From: Glomus cerebriforme
Lineage: Eukaryota; Glomeromycota; Glomeromycetes; Glomerales; Glomeraceae
NCBI GenBank assembly: GCA_003550305.1
Contig: QKYT01000886.1
Location: 6,853-28,258 of the forward strand
DNA: 21,406 nt
Reading direction: 5' to 3'
The position numbers and the translations under genes are program-made. Under the pieces are notes generated by a model, which did no database searches, had not been told where the DNA came from, and saw only the letters and a program-made list of their open reading frames with translations. Shown here piece after piece: positions 1-7,520 of the stretch (position 1 is the first letter of the stretch; each line of letters starts with the position of its first letter).

Positions 1-1722
1 AAAGCATTTGAATATTATAAAAAATCAGCAGATCAAGGAAATTTAAAAGCTCAATTTCAACTTGGATATTGTTATGATGAGGGGATTGGAACTGAAGTTG
101 ATAAAACAAAAGCATTTGAATTTTACACAATGGCAGCTGAAGAAGGAGATAGTACAGCACAAAATAATCTTGGCATTTTATATGAAAATGGTGAAGGAAC
201 CGAAAAGAATTCAGAAAAGGCTATTTATTGGTATAATAAAGCAGCAGAAAATGGGGATGAAACAGCTCTATATANTTTAGGTGAATGTTATGAATTAGGA
301 AATGGTGTGAATAAAAATGAAATCAAAGCATTTGAATTTTACACATTAGCAGCTGAAAAAGAACACGAAATTGCACAAACTAATCTTGGAAATTTATATT
401 TTCTGGGTGAAGGCACGGAAAAAGATCTTGAAAAAGCCATTTATTGGTATAATAAAGCAGCAGAAAATGGATATGAAATAGCACAATACAATTTGGGTAA
501 TTGTTATGAAAATGGAAAGGGTGTAGAGAAAGATGAAATCAAAGCATTTGAATATTATAAAAAATCAGCTGATCAGGGATATTTAAATGCTCAATGTCAA
601 CTTGGATATTGTTATGATGAGGGGATTGGAACTGAAGTTGATAAAACAAAAGCATTTGAATTTTACACAATGGCAGCTGAAGAAGAAGATAGTACAGCAC
701 AAAATAATCTTGGTATCTTATATGTAAATGGTGAAGGAACTGAAAAGAATTCAGAAAAAGCTATTTATTGGTATAATAAAGCAGCAGAAAATGGATATGA
801 AATAGCACAATACAATTTGGGTAATTGTTATGAAAATGGAATAGGCGTGGAGAAAGATGAAAATAAAGCATTTGAATATTATAAAAAATCAGCTGATCAA
901 GGATATTTAGATGCTCAATTTCAACTTGGATATTGTTATTATTATGGGATTGGAACTAATGTTGATAAAACAAAAGCATTTGAATTTTACACAATAGCAG
1001 CTGAAAAAGAATATAAGATTGCACAAAATAATCTTGGCGTCTTATATAAAAATGGTGAAGGAACAGAAAAAGATCTTGAAAAAGCCATTTATTGGTATCA
1101 AAAAGCAGCAGAGAATGAGTGTAAAACAGCTTTATATAATTTAGGTGAATGTTATGAATTAGGAAATGGTGTGAATAAAAATGAAATCAAAGCATTTGAA
1201 TATTATAGGAAATCATCTGAAAAGGGATACGTAGGAGCAAAATTTCTACTCGGATATTGTTATGTAAATGGTATTGGAATTNAANTTAATAAAGAAAAAG
1301 GATTTGANTTNTATAATGAGGCANCTGGTAAAAANTGTAATATACAAAATGAAAATGAAGAAGAAATAGTAAATGATTTAGATAAGGTTAATTANTGGTA
1401 TCATAAGGCAGCAGAAGATGAAAATAAATTAGCATTATATAAATTAGGGGAAATTTATGAATTAGTTAAAGGAATTTGTGAAAATAAAGTTAGATCTTTT
1501 GAATTTTATAAGAAATCAGCCAATCAAGGATTTATTGATGCTCAATATAAACTTGGATACTATTATGAGAAAGGAATTGGAACAGATATTGATGAATTAA
1601 AGGCACTAAAATTTTACAAAATAGCCGCTGCAGGAGGAAATGTTGATGCACAAAGAAGTCTTGCATTTTTATATGAACGAGGTGAGAAAACTGAAAAAAA
1701 TGGAGAAAATGCTATTTATTAA
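1..1722 (+). CDS. Sel1-repeat protein, 3' part (5' end outside the window)
   Basis: The frame is open from base 1 to TAA at 1720-1722 (573 residues), so the start lies upstream; the Met codon at 130 is an internal repeat Met. The protein is 15 Sel1-like repeats and the start of a 16th. Each unit is 36 residues (108 nt) of the form KAFEYYKKSADQG...AQxxLGxCYxxGxGTxxD. Three unit classes occur, A (KAFEYYKKSA), B (KAFEFYTMAAE) and C (KAIYWYNKAAENG), in the order A B C B C A B C A B C A x C A B, then a cut C. Unit 13 (about residues 433-461) is 29 residues and degenerate, and six ambiguous bases fall in or beside it. Sel1 repeats form alpha-alpha solenoids that scaffold protein complexes; in Glomeromycotina they often follow a protein kinase domain, which cannot be seen here. 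No signal peptide or membrane segment is visible. The stop replaces the Trp of the AIYWY motif, so this copy may be truncated. Family call is firm; function is not. Confidence 0.9.
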   Translation, partial: KAFEYYKKSADQGNLKAQFQLGYCYDEGIGTEVDKTKAFEFYTMAAEEGDSTAQNNLGILYENGEGTEKNSEKAIYWYNKAAENGDETALYXLGECYELGNGVNKNEIKAFEFYTLAAEKEHEIAQTNLGNLYFLGEGTEKDLEKAIYWYNKAAENGYEIAQYNLGNCYENGKGVEKDEIKAFEYYKKSADQGYLNAQCQLGYCYDEGIGTEVDKTKAFEFYTMAAEEEDSTAQNNLGILYVNGEGTEKNSEKAIYWYNKAAENGYEIAQYNLGNCYENGIGVEKDENKAFEYYKKSADQGYLDAQFQLGYCYYYGIGTNVDKTKAFEFYTIAAEKEYKIAQNNLGVLYKNGEGTEKDLEKAIYWYQKAAENECKTALYNLGECYELGNGVNKNEIKAFEYYRKSSEKGYVGAKFLLGYCYVNGIGIXXNKEKGFXXYNEAXGKXCNIQNENEEEIVNDLDKVNXWYHKAAEDENKLALYKLGEIYELVKGICENKVRSFEFYKKSANQGFIDAQYKLGYYYEKGIGTDIDELKALKFYKIAAAGGNVDAQRSLAFLYERGEKTEKNGENAIY

Positions 1723-2917
1723 TATAAGAAAGTTGTTAAAAAATGGATGTTTAGATGTTAAAAAAAATAAATATTCTTTTAAAGCAACAAGAAATTTAAA
1801 ATTAATGTCCTAAGATAATTTTATTTATGAAGTTTAATTGAATGAGAATTTTATCTTTTCACGATTATTTCATGTTAAATTAAATTTGAAGTTCAAAATT
1901 GGTGAGACCAATAATTTACAATTTTGAATTTTACAATTTGATGACAGATTTTACTTTATTTATTGTTTTTATTATTATTTTATTTCAATAAATTGGTTAA
2001 AATTTATTTTTAATTGATTTATTCAAGTTATTTGGACTTTAAAATATGATTGAGAAAATTCTGTTGAGTTTTTACCTGATCACTTTTTTTTCTAAAATGA
2101 AAGTTTTTTAGATGCAATATCATAGGGTCCAAACATTTGGTAAACATAATTGAATAATATTATTGCATTGTTTTTTTTTGTTTACAGCAAAAGTACCAAA
2201 TTTAATGCAAAACTCTGTTTCTAATTGCAAAAAACTCATTTGACTAATATATACATGTATAATATATTTCTTTTAAATGATTAAGTTTAAATTTTAAACT
2301 TTGTAACTGAAAATCTCAAGCATAAATATTAATTGAACGTAAAACTTCACAATCATAATATCAAATCATGTGTAAAACTTAAATTTTACTGAATGGAAAT
2401 TAAATCCATTAAACCATTTGAAAAAACTTTATTGAATGATACATATAGTAATTGGGATGTTGTAACATACTGTATTTGAGATAATGATTCAACGACAACA
2501 AAATTCTGAAACAGTCACTTGCTCCAGGATATGATATAAAAATTGTATTTTGTTTTAATGACAATATTCTTAAAGAAGATAATTAAAGTTCTTAAAAACT
2601 TCTTTACAGGATGATGCATAAAATTGAGATTGAAATTCCATTCTCGTAATTACTTTAAATTCATTTGATAGATACAGTATATAATTTCCAAAACTTCACA
2701 CCAAAATCGATTAACTCAGGAAGTTGTGATAATAGAATATTCAAACTTTAGTAATATAACAAAAGGGTTTAAGAAAGGACATTGCATTACAAAGATTTGT
2801 GTCAGTTACTGCATCAAACTACAGATATATGCAAGTGAATCTGTAGTCTGTAAATGATTAATCACTCTTAAATATGATGCAAAATATATGGCAAGCCAGG
2901 TTAGACAAAACTATCAA
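1723..2917. other. AT-rich spacer without recognised genes
   Basis: For the first 11 codons after the Sel1 stop the same frame still resembles repeat sequence (YKKVV), then a second stop follows. The remainder is AT-rich with scattered poly-A and poly-T runs and no convincing ORF on either strand. A short palindromic TATACATGTATA lies near 2249. Part may be the 3' UTR of the Sel1 gene; no polyadenylation site could be fixed. Confidence 0.5.
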
Positions 2918-3124
2918 GATGTTTTATCTGTCCATGTTTAATATTTTATCTGCCACGTGCTTGATATTTAACTGTCACGTGCTTAATATTTTACCTGTTC
3001 ATGCTTGATGATTTACCTGTCTGTGCTTGATGTTTATCTGTCCGTGCTTGATGTTTTATCTGTCTGTGCTTAATGATTTACCTGTCCATGCTTGATGATT
3101 TACCTGTCCGTGTTTGATATTTTA
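2918..3124 (+). repeat. Left minisatellite, about 9 copies of a 21-23 bp unit
   Basis: Tandem degenerate copies of TGATGATTTACCTGTCCGTG, each separated by CTT- or TTT-like linkers, run from about 2918 to 3124. Copies differ mainly in CCATG/CCGTG/CTGTG and TTTATC/TTTACC. The same unit appears in reverse complement at 6833-6911. Confidence 0.85.
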
Positions 3125-3262
3125 TATATAGATAGATCAAACTCTATATTATTACAATATATGATATCTTCAAGTTGGCTGAATAATCAAATTAATTTTG
3201 GGAAAATTTCCAACATTTATTATATGTCTTTATTCAAATAAAATAATAACTTACTTTATAAT
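3090..3262 (+). repeat. Left inverted end, unique part
   Basis: From the last minisatellite copy (TCCGTGTTTGATATTTTAT) through TTTATTCAAATAAAATAAT near 3245, this stretch aligns to the reverse complement of about 6690-6865 with substitutions and small indels. The match fades after about 3262. Confidence 0.7.
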
Positions 3263-4362
3263 TTAATTACTAGATTATTTCTAATAAATAAATATGAATT
3301 TATATTTATTAATAATCACTAATATCATCAATTAATAATTTGACTCTAATAAGATAAGTGGCTCAAAAAAGCCAATATTTACTGAACTTTTTTTTGTAGA
3401 TTTTTAGGTTACAGTTTTGAGAATAGAAATAGTAAGTTTCACATATATTGGAAACTTAGTATTTTTTTGATCTTTTTTCTCTATTAACGTTTCTTTTATT
3501 TTTTTCTTTACAGGTTTTACAAAAAAATATAAAAAAAAAGTTCCGTAACATTTTGTTGCAGAACTTACTATTTAGTTGTCCTGAACCATTAGAAATGTTT
3601 ATTAACATTTCTTTTATTTTATTTTTTTTATAGGTTTTGGATCAGAGTAATAAAATGGTAAGTTTCGCAATATTTGTTGCGAAACTTTTTTTTTTAATTT
3701 TTTTAATTAAAAATGTTTACTAACGTTTCTTTTAATTGATTTTTTTTTATAGATTTCAGGTTCGGGTAACAAATTGGGTAAGTTTCACAACAAATGTTAT
3801 GAAACTTTTTTTTTGAATTTTTTTTAATTAAAAATGTTTATTAACATTTTTTTTTTATTTTTTTTTATAGGTTCGGGTCGATATAATGGAGTGTATTTTG
3901 TGACATTTGTTACGAAACAACTTTTTTTGCATTAATTTTAATTAGAAATGTTTATTAACATTTCTTATGATTTTTTTTTATAGATTTCGAGTTCAGGTAA
4001 TGAATTGGGTAAGTTTCGCAACAAATGTTATGAAACTTTTTTTTGAATTTTTTTTAATTAAAATCATTTATTAACATTTCTTTTAATTATTTTCTGTAGA
4101 CTTTGAGTTCAGATAAGTTTCGCAACTAGTTTTGTTAACAATTTTGTTCAGTCCAACTTGAGGCCAAAATCAAGCTAAACTGAACTGAACTCTATCAACT
4201 TGAAAGTTCAAGTCGAACCAAACTGAACCAATGGACTACTGATTATTGATCAATCTTTTTTTTAAAAAAAAAGACATTAATATAGAATTTTTTTTCTTTT
4301 TAGACCGCCAAACTTAAAAGAAATAATCATTTTAATTTTAAAACATTCCTTCTTTTTATAAG

Positions 4363-4790
4363 GTAAGGACTTTTTTTTTGATTTTTTTATTTAATTAAAA
4401 GAGAAATATATTAACATTTCTCTTTCAATTTCTTTTTGTAGGGACAAGGGACGCTGGCTTGGAGATGAACTGGACTTAAGATATATAAAGGAATTTTTTT
4501 ACTTTAAATTGCATTAAAGAAACTTACTAACATTTCTTTAACTTTTTTATTTTCACTTTTAAGATTCTTTTAGAATGTATGTGAGGAGATTTTTTTTTTA
4601 CTTTAAATTGTATTAAAAAAACTTGTTAATGTTTCTTTAACTTCTTTTTTTTCACTTTAGGATTCTTTTAGGATGCCGGACTCTTAGATGAAATGGACTT
4701 AAGATATGTGGAAGGGGGATATTTTTTTTTTACTTTAAATTGCATTAAAGAAACATACTAATATTTCTCTAACTTTTTTTTCACTTTTAG
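4363..4790 (+). repeat. Second, distinct intron-like array inside the nested insertion
   Basis: An intron-like stretch runs from GTAAGG (4363) to TTTTTGTAG (ends 4441). After it come three related blocks starting near 4493, 4597 and 4722, each with TACTTTAAATTG(C/T)ATTAAA, a hairpin AAAGAAACTTACTAACATTT with a branch-like TACTAAC in the best copy, a T-rich tract and CACTTTTAG or CACTTTAG. Segments between blocks share GGACTTAAGATAT. The sequence is unrelated to the main array, but the plan (hairpin, branch-like site, pyrimidine tract, AG) is the same. Confidence 0.55.
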
Positions 4791-5262
4791 GATGTTGTAT
4801 TTCTGGATTTTTGTATAAATATTCTTTGTTTTATTATTATTTTTTTTAAATGTATATATACAAGAGTTAAAAAAAATAAATTGCATGTGAAAATAGTCTG
4901 CTGTAAAATTAAAATAATGTTAAAATACTTGAAAATTGATTGTGCTGAATTACAGTTTTATGTCTGTTGAACTGTAATATTATATATATAAACTTAGGGT
5001 TCCTCAAACTCAAATCAAATTAAATATGAAGCCAATTTGAATTTGTCAAATCAAATCAGGTTCGAATCAAATTCAAATCAAATATCAAATTCAAATTGAA
5101 TGTCAAATGTCAAATAAAATTGCGTATCCCTATATAAACCTAAAATGACCCATCAATCCCATTAAACCTATTGACTCACCATTGGCTTATTACTTTTAAG
5201 TCAAACTGAATTAATTCTATCAGTTCAGTTCAGTTTGATTCAGCTTGACTTGGACAACATTA
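4791..5262. other. Remainder of the nested insertion, no gene
   Basis: AT-rich sequence with a TATATA stretch near 4980 and clustered CAAATCAAAT / GTCAAATGTCAAAT short repeats around 5003-5115. The last 60 bases carry the GTTCAGTTCAGTTTGATTC motif that is inverted relative to about 4160-4200. No coding potential was seen. Confidence 0.5.
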
Positions 5263-5702
5263 TTCACAACAAATGTTACAAAACTTTTTTTGATATTTTT
5301 TTTTAATTAGAGAAGTTTATTAACATTTTATAATTATTTTTTTTATAGATTTTGAGTTTGGGTAATGAAATGGATAAGAAGTTTTACAACAAATGTTGTG
5401 AAACTTTTTTTTGAAATTTTTTAATTAGAAATGTTTATTAATGTTTCTTTATATTTTTTTATAGTCTTCAGACTTAGGATAATGGAATGAGTAAATTTTG
5501 TGACATTTGTCATGAAGCTTCTTTTTTTGCATTTTTCTTTAATTAGAACATTTCTTTTAATTGTTTTCTTTATAGATTTTGAGTTCAGATAACAAAATGG
5601 GTAAGTTCCGCAACATTTGTTGTGAAACTTTTTTTTTTGATTTTTTTTTTAATTAGAAATATTTATTAATATTTCTTTTTATTTTTTTATAGGCTTCAGA
5701 CT

Positions 5703-5873
5703 ATAGATGCCATCCAAATTACAAAATCGATTTGGATATATAGTAAACCAAATTATTTTTGGCATCCCAAATTATTATAGCACTTTACTTAATAAATTAC
5801 ATATAAATTAAATGAATTTGTACATCCCAAATTATATTTATAACATTCCAAAATAATTTGGATGGCATCTATA
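5703..5873. mobile_element. 171-bp MITE with 9-bp target site duplication
   Basis: Starts ATAGATGCCATCCAAATTA and ends with its inverse, TAATTTGGATGGCATCTATA. It is flanked by CTTCAGACT on both sides (5694-5702 and 5874-5882). The sister unit near 5464-5472 has a single CTTCAGACT followed by TAGGATAA, which serves as the empty site and supports the duplication. A 9-bp duplication is usual for Mutator-like elements, so this is probably a MULE-type MITE. It has no ORF. Several internal CCAAATTA copies occur. Confidence 0.8.
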
Positions 5874-6329
5874 CTTCAGACTTAGGATAAGAGAGGGAGT
5901 AAGTTTCGCTACATTTGTCACAAAACTTCTTTATTTTTGATTTTTTTTTAATTAGAAATGCTTATTAACATTTCTTTTTATTTTTTTTATAGACTTCAGA
6001 TTTGGGATATGAATTTCACGAATTTCTTTTTTTAATTAAAAGTGTTTACTACCATTTCTTTTTTTAGTTTTTTATAGGTTTTGGGTTCAGAATAATGGAG
6101 TGAGTTTTGCGACATTTGTCACAAAACTTTCTTTTTAGTATTTTTTTAATTAAAAATATTTACTAACACTTCTTTTATTTTTTTTATAGGTTTCAGACTC
6201 AGGGTAATGAAATGGATAAGTTTTGTAACTTTTGTTATAAAACCTCATTTTTTTTATTTTTATTTTTTTTATAAATTTCAGTTTGGGTAATAAAATAAGT
6301 AAGTTTCACAACTTTGAATTTTGTTTTTC

Positions 6330-6690
6330 TTTTTATTTTTTTTAAAAGAATCTTTGTATCAAGTTTAGAATACAAATAGTTTTAAAGGTATCCTTTAAAC
6401 TTAGTTTTTTTTTTGTTTTTTTATTAGAAAGGATTTCTTTATTTTATAGGCTAGATTCAGCTTCTATTTTTGGATAATGGATAGATAACAAACTATATAT
6501 TTTTTTATAAGAAACTTTTGTTAATATTTCTTTTCATTATTTTTTGTAGATTTGGGCCAAATTTTTTTCTGAAGAAGTTTTATTTGACTTTTTTCTTTAA
6601 TAATTATTAGTATAATTTGATGTTAATTACTAAATTAACATTTTTATATTTATTTTTCAATTAAAATTAATGCTATTGTAACAGTTAAAA
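6330..6690 (+). repeat. Degenerate intron-like units at the right end of the array
   Basis: Two more intron-like stretches with different sequence are visible. One begins at GGTATCCTTTAAAC (about 6387) and ends at TTTATTTTATAG (about 6450); its 5' part forms a GTTTTAAAGG...CCTTTAAAC hairpin. The next ends at TTTTTTGTAG (about 6550). The rest to 6690 is AT-rich. Confidence 0.4.
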
Positions 6691-6832
6691 AATATTCAAA
6701 TTATTTTATTAGAATAAAGTTACAAAATTATGTTAAAAATTTGCCCAAAATTATTTTGAAAATTCAGCCAGTTTGAAAATATCACATATGATGTCAATTA
6801 GTGATAATATAGTGTTAATTTATCTATACATA
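6690..6832 (-). repeat. Right inverted end, unique part
   Basis: On the minus strand this reads ACTGGCTGAATTTTCAAAAT followed by TTTATTCTAATAAAATAAT, matching the left end near 3175-3250 in order and spacing. It is the inner part of the right terminal inverted repeat. Confidence 0.7.
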
Positions 6833-6912
6833 AAACATCAAACACGGATAGGTAAAACATCAAACATAGACAGGTAAATCATCAAGCATAGACAGATAAA
6901 ATATCAAGCACA
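6833..6912 (-). repeat. Right minisatellite, about 4 copies, inverted relative to the left
   Basis: AAACATCAAACACGGATAGG-type units repeat about four times. Read on the minus strand they give TTGATGTTTTACCTATCCG-like sequence, the same unit as the array at 2918-3124. Copy number is lower than on the left. The last copy ends next to TGTTAATAT, the tip of the following transposon. Confidence 0.8.
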
Positions 6913-6913
6913 G

Positions 6914-7380
6914 TGTTAATATAGAGATTTACTGCGTCAATTTACTGTGCTGTACTGTGCCACTCTATGATCATGATTTCTGTGATCACAGTGATCTTAG
7001 TGATAGTAGTGATAGTAGTGATATTAGTAATCATTAAGATAGTTAGAATAGTTAATATATTTATTTTCTTTAATATTTTTATTATATTTATTTTAACATA
7101 TTAGTTATATTTATGATAGTTAATATCTTTTTATTATATTTTATTTTTGTATAAATATCTTGAAAATTTTCTTAAGTTATCTTCAGTTCTTGTAACTTTA
7201 ATTGAATAAAAAAAATATCTTTTACCTCAAAAATACTATACCTTTTACTAATTAAAGAGCGAACTGATATTCAATAAACTAAAATTATTGTTACCTCTAA
7301 CATTATAAACTTAATTATTTCATTTGAATATAAAGAATAAAAGTTAAGATAAGAGAATCAAGAGAATAATTAGACATAAC
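6914..7380 (+). repeat. Left terminal inverted repeat
   Basis: Pairs with 10634-11090. Conserved blocks include TACTGTGCCACTCTAT near 6952, TTTATGATAGTTAATATC near 7110, CCTCAAAAATACTATACC near 7226 and GAATAAAAGTTAAGATAA near 7335. The outer 50 bases hold CACTGTG/TACTGTGC motifs that could bind transposase; binding is inference. Confidence 0.85.
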
Positions 7381-7520
7381 AAGTGGTGATTCCTGCTAGG
7401 TTATCTCTTTAGTTGATAGTATAGTAAAGAAAAGAATTAAGAGATTAGAAAATGCATTGAGAGTGCATGAATTTTGAAGAAGTTAAGATAAATATCACAA
7501 TATATATTTTAAGATACTAG

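Larger units (their letters stand above)
4127..5262. mobile_element. Nested insertion (about 1.14 kb) inside one array unit
   Basis: One unit is split between TTCGCAAC (4119-4126) and AAATGTTACAAAACTT (from 5271). The left flank TTCGCAAC and right flank TTCACAAC (5263-5270) match at 7 of 8 positions, as an 8-bp target duplication would. The ends are inverted-repeat-like: TAGTTTTGTTAACAATTTTG on the left and TAATGTTGTCCAAGTCAAGC on the minus strand at the right, plus shared AAACTGAACTGAACT. An 8-bp duplication is typical of hAT elements; that class is inference. No ORF is present. The interior holds a second intron-like array and, near 5003-5110, runs of CAAATCAAAT-like repeats. Confidence 0.6.
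3396..6310 (+). repeat. Tandem array of intron-like units with about 25-nt exon-like pieces
   Basis: About 15 units, period near 117 bp once two insertions are removed. A clear unit has, in order: a 24-25 nt segment like ATTTCAGGTTCGGGTAAC...TTGG; GTAAGTTTCGCAAC, a strong 5' splice-site match that also starts a hairpin closed by GTTGCGAAAC; a T-run; AAATGTTTATTAACATTT, a second hairpin whose loop holds a branch-like TTAAC or CTAAC; a long T-rich tract; and TATAG. The best-formed introns are 3658-3752, 3778-3870, 4009-4099 and 5601-5692, all 91-95 nt. Exon-like pieces at 3753-3777, 3984-4008 and 5576-5600 are each exactly 25 nt. Several units have lost the GT (for example 3890, 6215). Joining neighbouring 25-nt pieces soon meets a TAA, so a coding role is doubtful. 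Splicing is inferred only. Confidence 0.7.
2918..6913. mobile_element. Composite inverted-repeat element filled with intron-like units
   Basis: The two ends are inverted copies of each other. Each begins with a 21-23 bp minisatellite and continues with about 150 bp of unique but similar sequence: GTTGGCTGAATAATCAAATT near 3175 on the plus strand matches the minus strand near 6770. The interior has no long ORF. It consists of about 15 intron-like units of about 117 bp, interrupted by two nested insertions. Length is about 4.0 kb. Tandem repeats at the outer edges resemble foldback elements or the subterminal repeats of CACTA elements, but no transposase is present, so it would be non-autonomous. 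The right end abuts the neighbouring DNA transposon with no spacer. No target site duplication was found. The element as a unit is inferred; the inverted ends are seen directly. Confidence 0.55.

Noticed and set aside
1723..2917. Search for tRNA, rRNA or other structured RNA genes here and in the other spacers
   Set aside because: No cloverleaf-like A/B boxes or rRNA-like GC-richer blocks were seen by eye; the sequence is simple AT-rich DNA.
2918..3124. CRISPR-like array (about 21-bp repeats)
   Set aside because: Copies are head-to-tail with no unique spacers, and the genome context is eukaryotic; it is a minisatellite.
3396..6310. A real multi-exon protein gene made of the 25-nt exons
   Set aside because: Joining consecutive 25-nt pieces shifts frame each time and soon reaches TAA within GGTAA; several units also lack a usable 5' splice site. 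Transcription remains possible but coding is unlikely.
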